Counted from the stretch's first letter, positions 7,748 through 17,754 are shown. The stretch is 51,709 bases of DNA from Pseudomonadota bacterium (GCA_021800795.1 JAJYYO010000028.1:1-51709), one strand, 5' to 3'. Notes: a model not told the origin generated them from the sequence alone. Translations and numbers: made by a program.

Positions 7748-8784
7748 TCACACCACAACAGGCGCTGATTCGACTGATCGAGCAGCGTGAAATTTTTTAC
7801 GATGAAATGCTCTCCCTGATGCGCCAGATCATGAGCGGTGAAGTGTCGGCGGCTCAGATCGCGGGCATCCTCGTCGGCCTCCGCGTCAAAAAGGAAACCG
7901 TAGGTGAAATTTCCGCCGCCGCGTTTGTGATGCGCGAATTTGCCACCAAGGTTCCGGTGGCGAACCGCGAGCATCTGGTAGACACCTGCGGCACCGGGGG
8001 CGACGGCATACAGACTTTCAACGTATCGACCGCCAGCGCCTTTGTCGCAGCGGCGGCGGGGGCGCGCGTCGCAAAACACGGCGGACGTTCGGTATCCTCA
8101 ACCTGCGGCAGCGCCGATGTGCTGGAAAAGCTCGGCGTAAATATCAACCTGACCCCGGAACAGGTGGCCCTGTGCGTGGATACCATCGGCATCGGCTTCA
8201 TGTTCGCCCCCAACTTTCACGGCGCCATGAAATATGCAGCCCCCGTGCGCCGCGAACTGGGCGTGCGCACCCTGTTCAACGTGCTGGGGCCGCTCACCAA
8301 CCCGGCCGGCGCCGACAATCAGGTGCTGGGGGTATTTCATCCCGATCTGGTCGGCATCATGGCGCGCGTGTTGCAACGCCTGGGCAGCCGCCATGTGCTG
8401 GTGGTTCACGGCGCTGATGGCATGGATGAAATATCCATCAACACCGAAAGTTATATCGGTGAACTAAAAAACGGCGAAATCTCCGAATATACCGTCACAC
8501 CCGAACAATTTGGTTTTGCACGCGCCTCCAACGAACTGCTGCGCGTGGCGAATGTAATCGATGCCTGCGCCATGTTACGAGGCGTATTGAACAACGAACC
8601 CGGCGCACCGCGCGACATCGTGCAGCTGAATGCAGGCGCTGCGATTTACGCGGCGGGCTTGAGCGATACACTGGCCGAGGGCGTCTCCCGAGCCTCCGGG
8701 GTGATTGCCAGTGGAGCGGCGCGCGCCATGCTGGATAAACTCATCCAGTTCAGCCGGCAATACACTCAAAAAACGCCGGCTTGA
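7744..8784 (+). CDS. trpD: Anthranilate phosphoribosyltransferase TrpD
   Basis: A 346-residue enzyme that transfers phosphoribose from PRPP to anthranilate, the second dedicated step of tryptophan synthesis. The N-terminal helical domain ([13 protein letters not shown]...) is followed by the PRPP-binding loop [14 protein letters not shown] near residues 80-95. [24 protein letters not shown], the [10 protein letters not shown] block and VHGADGMDE then follow. The start is the ATG at 7744, which overlaps the trpG stop; longer upstream readings in this frame run through trpG and are not genuine. The usual next gene trpC is absent and glmU follows after about 150 bp. Confidence 0.95.
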   Translation: MITPQQALIRLIEQREIFYDEMLSLMRQIMSGEVSAAQIAGILVGLRVKKETVGEISAAAFVMREFATKVPVANREHLVDTCGTGGDGIQTFNVSTASAFVAAAAGARVAKHGGRSVSSTCGSADVLEKLGVNINLTPEQVALCVDTIGIGFMFAPNFHGAMKYAAPVRRELGVRTLFNVLGPLTNPAGADNQVLGVFHPDLVGIMARVLQRLGSRHVLVVHGADGMDEISINTESYIGELKNGEISEYTVTPEQFGFARASNELLRVANVIDACAMLRGVLNNEPGAPRDIVQLNAGAAIYAAGLSDTLAEGVSRASGVIASGAARAMLDKLIQFSRQYTQKTPA

Positions 8785-8937
8785 CGCCCTTTGGTGCCTC
8801 CGGGATCTGAGTCGATGTTCAGCCCCTTGCAGATCCCCGGCAATGCGGGTTCCGCGACCGTGCTTTTGAGCCTGTGTTTCGCAGTGCTGCCGAACAATTG
8901 AATGGTTTATAATTGTCGCTCTTCGCGAAGGTACACT

Positions 8938-10308
8938 ATGAATTTACTGAACGTCGTTATTCTGGCTGCCGGTCGCGGCACGCGCATGCATTCCGACAAG
9001 CCCAAGGTGCTGCATGCGCTGGCTGGGAAAGCGTTGGTGCAACATGTTGTGGATTGTGCGCATAAACTTGACCCGCAGCAGATTTGTGTCGTGTACGGTC
9101 ACGGCGGGGAAGCCGTGCCGAAAGCGCTGGATACGTCAGATACAATTTTTGTATTACAGGAACCGCAACTTGGCACGGGCCACGCGGTACAGCAAGCCAT
9201 GCCGCATCTTGAAGACGATGGACATACGCTGGTGTTGTACGGTGATGTGCCGCTGATCCAGCACGCAACCCTCCATCAGATGCAACGAGTCGAAGGCGGC
9301 CTTACCTTGCTGACCGTCAATATGGAAAACGCCTTGGGCTACGGACGCATCGTGCGCAACGAACAGGGCGATGTGGTCAGCATAGTCGAAGAAAAGGATG
9401 CAACACCGGAACAGCGCGAGATCAGGGAAGTCAATACCGGCATACTGATGGCCCCGACCCGACTGCTTCGTCTGTGGCTCAGCAACTTGCGGACCAACAA
9501 CGCTCAGGGCGAATATTACCTGACCGACATTGTCGGCATGGCCGTCGAAGATGGCGTTGCGGTGCATACCGTACAACCGAATCATGAATGGGAAATACAC
9601 GGTATAAACAGCAAGTCGCAACTGGCCGCATTGGAGCGAACCTGGCAACAGGTCGAAGCACAGCGCTTGCTGGTGCAGGGGGTGACGCTGGCCGATCCGG
9701 CGAGGCTGGATGTTCGCGGCCGGCTTGAATGCGGCCGGGATGTCGAAATTGACGTCGGCTGCCTGTTCGAGGGAGAGGTCAAACTCGGGAATAACGTGCA
9801 AATCGGCGCTTACTGCATCATTAAAAATGCCGCCATTGCCGACGGGACACAGATTGCCCCGTTCAGCCACATCGACAGCAGCGTAGTCGGCCCGGACTGC
9901 CGCATAGGCCCTTATGCAAGGCTGCGACCGGGCACACGGTTACACGATGAAGTACATATCGGCAATTTTGTCGAAGTCAAGAACAGTGAAATCGAGCGAT
10001 CGAGCAAGGCCAACCACCTGAGCTATATCGGCGACACTACCATAGGCCGCAGGGTCAACGTCGGCGCAGGAACGATTACCTGCAACTACGATGGCGCAAA
10101 CAAGCACCGTACCGTTATCGGTGACGATGTGTTCATCGGTTCGGACACGCAACTCGTCGCACCCGTCACCGTCGCCAGTGGCTCGACCATAGGCGCCGGC
10201 TCAACCATAACCCGGAATACGCCGGAGGGTGAACTTACTCTGTCGCGCAGCAAACAGGTGACCGTCAACGGATGGCAGCGCCCTGTGAAAAAAACAACTA
10301 GAGAGTAG
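8938..10308 (+). CDS. glmU: Bifunctional GlmU: glucosamine-1-phosphate acetyltransferase / UDP-GlcNAc pyrophosphorylase
   Basis: A 456-residue cytoplasmic enzyme that acetylates glucosamine-1-phosphate and then couples it to UTP, giving UDP-GlcNAc for peptidoglycan and lipopolysaccharide. The N-terminal nucleotidyltransferase domain has [10 protein letters not shown] and [11 protein letters not shown] within the first 30 residues. The C-terminal half is a left-handed beta-helix with hexapeptide repeats, with [20 protein letters not shown] and [13 protein letters not shown] as acetyltransferase active-site blocks. The start [12 protein letters not shown] is preferred over one 36 bp upstream. 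glmS follows after 60 bp, so both enzymes of the amino-sugar route are co-directional. Confidence 0.96.
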   Translation: MNLLNVVILAAGRGTRMHSDKPKVLHALAGKALVQHVVDCAHKLDPQQICVVYGHGGEAVPKALDTSDTIFVLQEPQLGTGHAVQQAMPHLEDDGHTLVLYGDVPLIQHATLHQMQRVEGGLTLLTVNMENALGYGRIVRNEQGDVVSIVEEKDATPEQREIREVNTGILMAPTRLLRLWLSNLRTNNAQGEYYLTDIVGMAVEDGVAVHTVQPNHEWEIHGINSKSQLAALERTWQQVEAQRLLVQGVTLADPARLDVRGRLECGRDVEIDVGCLFEGEVKLGNNVQIGAYCIIKNAAIADGTQIAPFSHIDSSVVGPDCRIGPYARLRPGTRLHDEVHIGNFVEVKNSEIERSSKANHLSYIGDTTIGRRVNVGAGTITCNYDGANKHRTVIGDDVFIGSDTQLVAPVTVASGSTIGAGSTITRNTPEGELTLSRSKQVTVNGWQRPVKKTTRE

Positions 10309-10368
10309 TGAGTAGAGCGCAGTTTACTTACCACTTACCACTATCAACTATCAACTAGGTTATCTATT
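10309..10368 (+). repeat. Short imperfect tandem repeats between glmU and glmS
   Basis: The 60-bp gap contains TTACCACTTACCAC directly followed by TATCAACTATCAACTA, that is, a doubled 7-mer followed by another doubled 7-mer, after a GAGTAG/GTGAGTAG stretch. It is a small low-complexity spacer, possibly variable in copy number between strains. No clear terminator or ribosomal leader is seen, and a glmS ribozyme is not expected in this lineage and not recognised here. Confidence 0.4.
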
Positions 10369-12195
10369 ATGTGTGGAATCGTAGGCGCAATAGCACAACG
10401 CAATATTGTACCCATCCTGCTTGAGGGATTGCAGAGGCTTGAATATCGGGGCTATGACTCGGCAGGCTTAGTGGTGGTAAGCGAAGGGCAGCTGACGCGC
10501 ATGCGCAGTACGGGGCGCGTAGCAGAACTCAGCAATATAAGCGCCGATATTCAAGGGACTATAGGCATAGCCCACACTCGCTGGGCGACACACGGAGTGC
10601 CCAGCGAACGCAACGCTCATCCGCATATGAGCCGCGACCTGATTGCGGTCGTTCATAACGGCATCATCGAAAATTACGAGGCTATACGCACCAGGCTCGT
10701 CGCGGGCGGCTACGAATTTGCCTCAGACACGGATACTGAGGTCATCGCGCATCTGATACACAGCCACTATGTGAACGGCAAGACATTGCTGGGTGCGACT
10801 CAGGCCGCACTCACCGAACTGGTAGGCGCCTATGCCATAGGCGTGATTGCATCGGACAATCCGGATCAACTTATTTGCGCCCGTCGCGGCAGTCCTTTGC
10901 TGATGGGCATAGGCATAGGGGAAAATTTCTTTGCCTCGGACGTATCTGCGCTGTTGCCTGTCACGAATAAGGTCGTCTACCTTGAAGATGGCGATGTGGT
11001 CGAAATGGGCCGTCAAAGCTACCGGATACGCGATGCAGCAGGCGAAATCGTTGCGCGCCCCGTTCAGTTCAGCGAAATCAGCAACGAAAGCGTGCAGTTG
11101 GGCAACTACCGGCACTACATGCAGAAGGAAATTCACGAACAACCGAGAGCCATTGCCGACACGCTGGAATCCGTCAGCAACAGCCATAGCATCGTTCCGG
11201 GCATTTTCGGTGCAGAAGCTGCGGCTTGCTTTGCCGACATCGACAGCATTCTGATTCTGGCCTGCGGCACCAGTTATCATGCCGGTTTGGTGGCACGCTA
11301 CTGGCTGGAGGAAATCGCCGGCATTCAGTGCACTGTGGAAATCGCCAGCGAATACCGGTATCGCACCAGCGTAGCCAACCCCCGCGCCCTGGTTGTGGTG
11401 CTGTCCCAGTCGGGTGAAACCGCCGACACCCAGGCGGCACTCAGCCACGCCAAGTCATTGGGACATGTCCACACTCTGGCCATCTGCAACGTGCCTGAAA
11501 GCGCCCTGGTCAGACAATCAAAACTGCGTTTTCTGACGCGAGCGGGGCCGGAAATCGGTGTCGCGTCGACCAAGGCGTTCACCACGCAACTGGTCGCACT
11601 GTTCCTTCTGACTCTGGTGCTGGCCAAGCTGCGCGGACGCCTGACGGCGGAAGTTGAGCAGCTGCACCTGCATTCCCTGCGCCATCTTCCCGCAGCCACG
11701 CAAAAGGTGCTGGATCTGGAGCCGCAGATAGCGAAGCTTGCCGAACAGTTTGCCTGCAAACGCCACGCGCTGTTTTTGGGACGCGGCCTGCATTATCCGA
11801 TCGCTCTCGAAGGGGCGCTCAAGCTCAAGGAAATTTCCTACATCCATGCCGAAGCCTATCCGGCAGGAGAACTCAAGCATGGACCGCTGGCGCTGGTGGA
11901 CAAGGATATGCCGGTCATATCGGTCGCGCCCAACGACATGCTGCTGGAAAAGCTTAAATCCAATCTTCATGAAGTCCGTGCACGCGGCGGAGAGCTGTAT
12001 GTGTTTGCCGATGCCGGCACCCATATACGCGAGGAAGAGGGCGTGCACATCATGCAAATGCCCGAACACGCTGGTTTTTTAAGCCCCATTCTGCACACCA
12101 TCCCGTTGCAGTTGCTGGCGTATTACGTGGCATTGCAAAAAGGCACCGATGTCGATAAACCCCGTAATTTGGCCAAGTCAGTAACAGTGGAATGA
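10369..12195 (+). CDS. glmS: Glutamine--fructose-6-phosphate aminotransferase GlmS
   Basis: A 608-residue enzyme that makes glucosamine-6-phosphate from fructose-6-phosphate and glutamine, the entry to amino-sugar synthesis. Cys2 in MCGIVGAIA is the N-terminal nucleophile of the glutaminase domain. [11 protein letters not shown] and the HTRWATHG block follow. The isomerase half has two SIS domains, with [17 protein letters not shown] and the C-terminal [11 protein letters not shown]. That C-terminus is also the recognition segment used by Tn7-type elements. Its coding end is duplicated 88 bp downstream (see repeat). Length matches the family. Confidence 0.97.
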   Translation: MCGIVGAIAQRNIVPILLEGLQRLEYRGYDSAGLVVVSEGQLTRMRSTGRVAELSNISADIQGTIGIAHTRWATHGVPSERNAHPHMSRDLIAVVHNGIIENYEAIRTRLVAGGYEFASDTDTEVIAHLIHSHYVNGKTLLGATQAALTELVGAYAIGVIASDNPDQLICARRGSPLLMGIGIGENFFASDVSALLPVTNKVVYLEDGDVVEMGRQSYRIRDAAGEIVARPVQFSEISNESVQLGNYRHYMQKEIHEQPRAIADTLESVSNSHSIVPGIFGAEAAACFADIDSILILACGTSYHAGLVARYWLEEIAGIQCTVEIASEYRYRTSVANPRALVVVLSQSGETADTQAALSHAKSLGHVHTLAICNVPESALVRQSKLRFLTRAGPEIGVASTKAFTTQLVALFLLTLVLAKLRGRLTAEVEQLHLHSLRHLPAATQKVLDLEPQIAKLAEQFACKRHALFLGRGLHYPIALEGALKLKEISYIHAEAYPAGELKHGPLALVDKDMPVISVAPNDMLLEKLKSNLHEVRARGGELYVFADAGTHIREEEGVHIMQMPEHAGFLSPILHTIPLQLLAYYVALQKGTDVDKPRNLAKSVTVE

Positions 12196-12215
12196 ATTAC
12201 GGGGCTTACTGCGAG
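12160..12215 (+). repeat. glmS 3'-end direct repeat, copy 1 (inside and beyond the gene)
   Basis: This 56-bp block covers the last codons of glmS, the stop and about 20 bp beyond. Within it CCCCGTAATT (12160-12169) and AATTACGGGG (12195-12204) form a perfect 10-bp inverted repeat that spans the stop codon. A second copy follows at 12248-12303. The segment corresponds to the site recognised by elements that integrate at the end of glmS. Confidence 0.75.
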
Positions 12216-12247
12216 GCAAATGGCTTGTATGGGTTCGAAGCTATAAG

Positions 12248-12303
12248 CCCCGTAATTTAGCCAAGTCAGTAACAGTGGAATAAATGACCGGGCTTACAGC
12301 GAG
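12248..12303 (+). repeat. glmS 3'-end direct repeat, copy 2 (displaced gene end)
   Basis: This 56-bp block repeats 12160-12215 with only a few differences. It still codes [11 protein letters not shown] and a stop; the leucine codon is changed silently (TTG to TTA) and the stop is TAA rather than TGA. The pattern fits a foreign or older glmS terminus left behind by integration at this site rather than a recent local duplication. The remaining sequence to 12428 shows no gene. Confidence 0.7.
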
Positions 12304-12428
12304 TCTGTAATTGGAATTAGGTCTGCAGATCGGCCCACCAGCAACTTGCCATTATCTTGGTCTTGCCACAATATAGTCACTCCGTCCTGTTTCAGTGCTA
12401 CTAATCACTGCTGGCAGGTATCTGTTTA

Positions 12429-14351
12429 TCACACCGAGCCGCTCTCCATCCGTTTAATAATATTTCTATTCTGGTGATTGCAGATATCTTTTCCTTCGGC
12501 GGTAAACAGAAAGTCGAGACGATCCTGGTAAAACACGGTGATCTTATCGCGAACCATTTTCAATGTGCTATTCAGGAAATGATTTTGCTCGGTGAATCCT
12601 TCACCCAGCACGGCGACAGCTGCGGGGAGCCATCGTTCAGGAAATATTCCCGCATATTTCCCTCCCGATTTGTATTCGGATATTTCCGCTTCAAGAAGAC
12701 GAAGAGCGGCATCCTGCCCCTGTTCGGTGTGCAGCGAAAGATTGTGTTGTTTCAAGTATGCAAATAGTTTTTCCTTGTTTGGAACGACAAGAGCAACCGT
12801 GTACTGCGATTGACTGTTATACAGCATCGCCTGATCAAAATATTGAGAATTCCCAACCAACGCTTCTTCAATTCCCTCAGGGCTTTGTTTCTCTCCGTCG
12901 TGGCTGATCAAAAGACTTTTCGTGCGGCCAAGTACATACAAGAAATTATCTTCGTCAAGATATCCAAGATCGCCGGTATAGAGCCAGCCGTCGCGGATGG
13001 TTTCTTTCGTTGCCTTTTCATTCTTCCAGTATCCCGCCATCACATTTTCGCCGCGTACCGCGATTTCTCCTTGTTTGCCAATTGGAAGTCGATGCCCTTC
13101 TTCATCGCATATTTTCACTTCAAGATTCGGGACGATTGCTCCGGAAGAACCAAGCTTGTGTCGCTTTGGAACATTAGCGGAAATAATCGGCGACGCTTCG
13201 GTCAGTCCGTACCCCTGAAGCATTGGAACGCCGATCGCATAAAAGAAACGCTGTAATTCCATATCCAGCAATGCGCCGCCGCCGATAAAAAACTCCAAAC
13301 GCCCGCCGAATCCTTCACGAATTTTTTTGAATATCAGCATATCAAAGAATTTATATTCAAGCTTTTCAATAATCGTTCCGTTTTTGTTCCAGCCGATGCC
13401 GTTAATTTTATAAGCAAGGGACATTGCCTTGTTGAATAATTTCTCAACCTTCTCCCCCTTATCGTGAATTCCTTTCTCAATATTTTTGCGGAAATTCTTG
13501 GCAAGTGCCGGAACGCTCAGCAGAAATGTCGGCTTCATTTCCTTGATATTCGCTGGAACATTCTTCAATGTCTCCATTGCCGTTTTTCCCAGCTGCACGG
13601 AGGCCATGCTCGCGCCGTTTTTCATCAATGTATAGATACCGGCGGTGTGAGCGAAACAATGATCCCACGGAAGGATCAGGAGCGAACAATAGTGCTCTGG
13701 TATCGGCAGCAGGCCCGATGCCTGCTCCACGTTGGCGGTGTAGTTTCGGTGTGTTAGAACTATCCCTTTTGGATCGGCGGTGGTTCCCGACGTGTAACAA
13801 ATATTTGCGGGGTCGCTTTCTTTTACCGACTGAATCCTTTGCTCTACTTCGGCAGTGTGGGTTTTAAGATATTCCCGGCCGGTCTCCAACAAGGATAAAA
13901 ATGTCATTTCCTCTTCACTTTGCGGCTCACCATCAAGCAAGATAATTTTTTCCAATTCCGGCAGATCGTTTTTAATGGCCCTAACCTTCTGCACATGTCC
14001 GCCGGAAACGATTACCATCCGGCTTCCGGAATGCGCAAGACGGAATTTTAATTCCGACAGTTCGTCTATCTTGACCGAGAGCGGAACATTAATGGCGCAG
14101 GCAGATAAAATTCCGAGTTCAGCAACAACCCAGTCGTTTCTCCCTTCGGCAATCACAGCAATGCGGTCGCCATGCACAACGCCTTCGTTCATTAACCCAG
14201 CAGTACAGTGATCGACAAGGGATTTCATCTCCGAGTATGTGGTGCCGGTAAATGTGTCGGATTTCTTTTCCCACATCAAGATATTTGAATTGTACTTTCT
14301 GACGCTGTCGCGAAAAAGCTGGGGGATGGTGCGCTGGGATAAAGTTGTCAT
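12429..14351 (-). CDS. AMP-dependent long-chain acyl-CoA synthetase (FadD-like)
   Basis: A 640-residue ANL-superfamily enzyme expected to activate a fatty or other carboxylic acid to acyl-CoA via an acyl-adenylate. Motifs in order: the nucleotide-binding YTSGTTADPKG near 186-196, GYGLTEASP, YTGDLGYLDEDNF, GRTKSLLISHDGEKQSPEGIEEAL, and the C-terminal lysine region LKMVRDKI. The extended linker with EKLFNKAMSLAYKINGIG is typical of long-chain types. It is on the opposite strand to its neighbours, directly behind the duplicated glmS end, and is less GC-rich than the core genes, so it may be an island gene. Substrate is not predictable. Confidence 0.85.
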   Translation of the reverse strand: MTTLSQRTIPQLFRDSVRKYNSNILMWEKKSDTFTGTTYSEMKSLVDHCTAGLMNEGVVHGDRIAVIAEGRNDWVVAELGILSACAINVPLSVKIDELSELKFRLAHSGSRMVIVSGGHVQKVRAIKNDLPELEKIILLDGEPQSEEEMTFLSLLETGREYLKTHTAEVEQRIQSVKESDPANICYTSGTTADPKGIVLTHRNYTANVEQASGLLPIPEHYCSLLILPWDHCFAHTAGIYTLMKNGASMASVQLGKTAMETLKNVPANIKEMKPTFLLSVPALAKNFRKNIEKGIHDKGEKVEKLFNKAMSLAYKINGIGWNKNGTIIEKLEYKFFDMLIFKKIREGFGGRLEFFIGGGALLDMELQRFFYAIGVPMLQGYGLTEASPIISANVPKRHKLGSSGAIVPNLEVKICDEEGHRLPIGKQGEIAVRGENVMAGYWKNEKATKETIRDGWLYTGDLGYLDEDNFLYVLGRTKSLLISHDGEKQSPEGIEEALVGNSQYFDQAMLYNSQSQYTVALVVPNKEKLFAYLKQHNLSLHTEQGQDAALRLLEAEISEYKSGGKYAGIFPERWLPAAVAVLGEGFTEQNHFLNSTLKMVRDKITVFYQDRLDFLFTAEGKDICNHQNRNIIKRMESGSV

Positions 14352-14599
14352 ATGATTTCAAGATATGATTTGGCAATGTAAAACGATAGTCGCCTGACTT
14401 TTGATGGCTGGTTGATTTGTAACATAATCTTCGACTTAATCGTTTTGTATTATCATGAAAATGGATAATGTTACGCCCTGAAAATGACAGCGACATTAAG
14501 AAATAGTGCTGCATTTATGTCTAAAGGGCTGTTGCGTTATTATTCGTCCAAATCAAGATTAATCTGGGTGTCATAAAGGCGCTGTATATATTATGACCC

Positions 14600-15163
14600 A
14601 TGAAGAAGTTCATCCTTTTCCTGTTACTGATTGCAACCGATATGGCTTGGTCGGATACGCATTACGACGGATTGCAGGTGAATGTAAAAAGAAACGGGGA
14701 TTTGTACACCCTCAATGCCAGTTTTGACACCTCTCTGTCCTCGTGTGCCGCCTACCGATACCTGACAGACTATGACGCCGCAAAAGACCTGCCTGGCGTA
14801 ATTGAATCATCGACAAATCGCGAATCTGCCAACAAGGTAAAAGTTGAACGCACAGCCGATGAGCATGTCCTGTTTTTTTATGTTCGGCTCCACTCCGTCA
14901 TGGAATACACTGAAATACCTTTTGACAAAATAACCTTCTCACAACTAAGAGGTGATTCGAAAGTGTTTGAGGGAAGCTGGGATGTCGAACCGAATCAGCA
15001 AGGCAGCACTATCAGGTTCAAGGGATTATGGCAGCCGGACACACTGATCCCTTTGTTCATCATCGATCATTTTGCAAAAAATGGGCTTATAGACAGGTTT
15101 GATGCGATTGCCAGATTGGCTGAAAAGCGCAAGGACATGCAGCCGGCCAGTTGCAATAGCTGA
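14600..15163 (+). CDS. Exported SRPBCC-like (polyketide-cyclase/START-type) protein
   Basis: A 187-residue protein with a short signal peptide (MKKFILFLLLIATDMAWSD). The mature part has segments such as TLNASFDTSLSSCAAYRYLTDYDAAKDLPGVIESS, which resemble the ligand-binding SRPBCC fold. SKVFEGSWDVEPNQQGSTIRFKG and a C-terminal helix follow, which also fit. Such exported proteins usually have no known function; some bind hydrophobic ligands. It is transcribed away from the acyl-CoA synthetase, with an AT-rich gap (14352-14599) that probably holds both promoters. Confidence 0.6.
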   Translation: MKKFILFLLLIATDMAWSDTHYDGLQVNVKRNGDLYTLNASFDTSLSSCAAYRYLTDYDAAKDLPGVIESSTNRESANKVKVERTADEHVLFFYVRLHSVMEYTEIPFDKITFSQLRGDSKVFEGSWDVEPNQQGSTIRFKGLWQPDTLIPLFIIDHFAKNGLIDRFDAIARLAEKRKDMQPASCNS

Positions 15164-15410
15164 CGAGGGAAGATGTGTGAAATTTTGTGTAATGATGAAT
15201 AAACGGTTTACCTTCGGAATGGCAGATCACGAACGTCAAATCGCAGGCTAAAGCATTTTCTAAGTGACATTCTCCTGCAGCCGTTACTCGAATGAGTGCG
15301 CCTACCATTACTGAGTCTTGTTTTTCGGCACTTCGGCTTGTATGCCGGGGGTTGAATATATGGTTCAATCAGTCAGTATCATGTTTACGCTGACAGACCA
15401 GGAGCCGTTG

Positions 15411-15488
15411 ATGAATCAATTATTTTTCGAAAATTTGCATGTTGTTAAAAGTGCTGACCGGCAGATCAGCTCACTAAATGCGCAATAG
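15411..15488 (+). CDS. Possible 25-residue leader peptide overlapping the AXE1-type esterase
   Basis: An ATG at 15411 is preceded by AGGAG at ideal spacing and codes MNQLFFENLHVVKSADRQIS and five more residues. It ends at 15488, 11 bp inside the esterase gene, which itself lacks a good ribosome-binding site. It may be a translational-coupling leader, or it may be the original N-terminus displaced by an indel. The rest of the 15164-15477 gap shows nothing recognisable. Confidence 0.35.
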   Translation: MNQLFFENLHVVKSADRQISSLNAQ

Positions 15489-16458
15489 ACATAATTCATC
15501 CGGGCTTGCTGGGTGCAGCTATGATTTTGATCCGACTTACGGCATGGATCTGGCGCAACTCCTGGCCATTGAACCGCCGAAACCGCCGGCTGATTTCGCC
15601 GCCTTCTGGGAACGTCGCTATGCAACAGCGCTGACAGTGGAGTCAACGCCGCATATTCAGCTCAGCGAGCTGATGCAGAAGGGTTACATCGTGCACGACC
15701 TGCACTATTTTTCGACGGGAGGGGTAAAGATCGGCGGCTGGCTGCTGACGCCCGCAAACGGAAAAATCAGTCGAGGACTGATCATCGGGCATGGCTACGC
15801 GGGGCGTGAGGCTCCGGATATACCTTTTTCTGTTGAGGATACAGTGCTGCTATTTCCCTGTTTTCGGGGGCTGGGCTGCAGCCCTGTGGTGAATGTTTCA
15901 CAAAATCCGTATTACCATGTTTTACACGACATTCAGGATCGGGATCTCTATATTCTGGGCGGTTGCGTGGAAGATTTGTGGCTGGCGGTGTCGGCCTTGC
16001 TTGAGTTATTCCCGCAAGTTACGGGCCGGATCGGCTATTCTGGGAGCAGTTTTGGGGGGGGTATCGGCGCCCTGGCATCGCCGTGGGACAGCCGTATAGA
16101 GCGACTGCACCTTGAAGTACCCACCTTCGGCCATCAGGCGCTACGCCTGACGCTCCCCTGCATTGGCAGTGGTGAGTCAGTACGCGCCTTCAGCCGGCAA
16201 CACGACTTTAACATTATGGAAACATTGGCCTACTATGATGCTGCGTCAGCCGTGCAATACCTGCACATCCCTGTTTTGGTAGCAGCGGCCCGGTTCGACC
16301 CGGTCGTACCACCGCCCGGTCAGTTCGCCATTTATAACGCGATTCCGGAAAAGCTGCGGCGATTGTTTGTCCTCGAAGCCGGCCATGTCGACTATCCGGA
16401 TAAACAGCAGCAGATGCGGGAAATGAACCGGGAACTGGTTAACTTTTTCATGGGATAG
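15478..16458 (+). CDS. Acetyl xylan esterase/cephalosporin deacetylase-like alpha/beta hydrolase (AXE1 family)
   Basis: A 326-residue cytoplasmic alpha/beta hydrolase. YDFDPTYG near residue 15 and PPADFAAFWERR mark the N-terminus of the AXE1 family. The oxyanion region is HGYAGREAP, the nucleophile block is GYSGSSFGGG, the acid lies in ARFDPVVPP, and the histidine in EAGHVDYP near the C-terminus, so the triad is complete. Length matches family members (about 320). Substrate could be acetylated sugars or other small esters. The next gene, also a hydrolase, starts 15 bp later, suggesting one operon. Confidence 0.8.
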   Translation: MRNRHNSSGLAGCSYDFDPTYGMDLAQLLAIEPPKPPADFAAFWERRYATALTVESTPHIQLSELMQKGYIVHDLHYFSTGGVKIGGWLLTPANGKISRGLIIGHGYAGREAPDIPFSVEDTVLLFPCFRGLGCSPVVNVSQNPYYHVLHDIQDRDLYILGGCVEDLWLAVSALLELFPQVTGRIGYSGSSFGGGIGALASPWDSRIERLHLEVPTFGHQALRLTLPCIGSGESVRAFSRQHDFNIMETLAYYDAASAVQYLHIPVLVAAARFDPVVPPPGQFAIYNAIPEKLRRLFVLEAGHVDYPDKQQQMREMNRELVNFFMG

Positions 16459-16473
16459 CTAGAGACATTCACA

Positions 16474-17202
16474 ATGCATCGGGAATACTACCGCTGGTTC
16501 AGTCATCATCTGCACCGCGACATGGAATTGCTGGTGTTCGGCCACGCCGGCGCCAAGGTGCTGGTTTTCCCCACTCGCGACGGCAGATTTTACGAATATG
16601 AGAACCTGCGCATCGTTAATAGTCTGGCGGAAAAAATTAATGCCGGGCAATTGCAACTGTGGTGCCTGGACAACATCGCATCGGAGACTTTTTACTGTTT
16701 CTGGCGTCATCCGGCGGATCGCATCCGGCGACACGTCCAGTATGAGGAATATATCCTCAATGAAGTGATGCCTCTGATGAACCAGAAAAACCCTCATCCC
16801 TGCACGATCGCTCACGGGTGCAGTCTGGGAGCTTTTCTGGCCGGGAATATGGCCTTCCGTTACCCGCATCTGTTCCAGAAACTCGCCGCTTTTTCAGGAC
16901 GCTATGACCTGACCATGAATGTGGAATACTTTGGGAACTTGTTCGACGGCTATTATGACGAGAACGTATACTTTCATACACCCAGCCATTTCATGCCTAA
17001 CCTGAATTGCGACTGGCGCCTTGATCAATTGCGCCGTATGGATATAGTCATGGTGGTCGGTGACGACGACCCGTTCTTGCACAACAACCGCCAGTTGAGT
17101 GACATATTGCATGCCAAGGGTATCAGTCACCAGTTGCACATATGGGAAGGACGTGCACATCGTGGGCAGTACTGGCGGCGTATGGCGCCGCTCTACATTT
17201 AG
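16474..17202 (+). CDS. Putative esterase (COG4947-like alpha/beta hydrolase)
   Basis: A 242-residue protein starting MHREYYRWFSHHLHRDMELLVFG with FPTRDGRFYEYENL, a pattern of a small esterase family. The nucleophile block is GCSLGAFLAGNMAFRYP, consistent with GxSxG (Ser near residue 117). VVGDDDPFLHNNRQLSD supplies the acid and WEGRAHRGQYWRRM the histidine. It follows the AXE1-type gene after 15 bp and is probably co-transcribed. Family members are largely uncharacterised; substrate is unknown. Confidence 0.7.
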   Translation: MHREYYRWFSHHLHRDMELLVFGHAGAKVLVFPTRDGRFYEYENLRIVNSLAEKINAGQLQLWCLDNIASETFYCFWRHPADRIRRHVQYEEYILNEVMPLMNQKNPHPCTIAHGCSLGAFLAGNMAFRYPHLFQKLAAFSGRYDLTMNVEYFGNLFDGYYDENVYFHTPSHFMPNLNCDWRLDQLRRMDIVMVVGDDDPFLHNNRQLSDILHAKGISHQLHIWEGRAHRGQYWRRMAPLYI

Positions 17203-17754
17203 TTCACGCACCCTTTCGTTCAGGTGTCACGAACACAAATGTCATATTGAAAGCGTGATGAGAAAAGTCAGGCGGGCTCGCAGAAAAGCGGCTTGATACC
17301 ATTCAAAAACTGGCAACTGGGTGAAGGCGTTGGGTACTCTTTCCCCCAGATATAGCCCTTGAACGAGGGTGTCTAGAATTTTGTGTATTCTGTGAAGGCT
17401 GGTTCTCGAAAGTGACGATTCGAAAAAGCAAGCGGACATTCCTGGCAGTTGCAGCGACAACTATTTCAGCGAACCGCCACAGCCCGGTATGACCGAGATG
17501 TTGTCATTGACATGTTTCGCATTTGGATATCCTGGCGGCAGGCATTACATACCTAACAGAAGGTAGCGGAATCGATTTTATTTCAGCTTTGCTACTACCT
17601 TCAAAACAATTCGACTCCGCTACATTTGATTTTGTTATTTTCTGCACTAGACTCTGCAATATGCAGCATATTTACATCAGATGATGTATAATTATGCGAC
17701 TGATTTAATTGGTTTAAATGATTGTCGCCCCATTGCTGGCTTAGAAATACGTCC
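17203..17754. other. Non-coding stretch upstream of the tRNA-Asn remnant
   Basis: No convincing gene or RNA is seen in this stretch. It turns strongly AT-rich from about 17570 and ends at a tRNA-Asn 3' fragment, as at the junction of an integrated element. Confidence 0.5.

Noticed and set aside
10309..10368. Possible CRISPR-like or phase-variation array
   Set aside because: Only two copies each of 7-bp units, no spacers and no array structure; no CRISPR repeats were found anywhere in the window.
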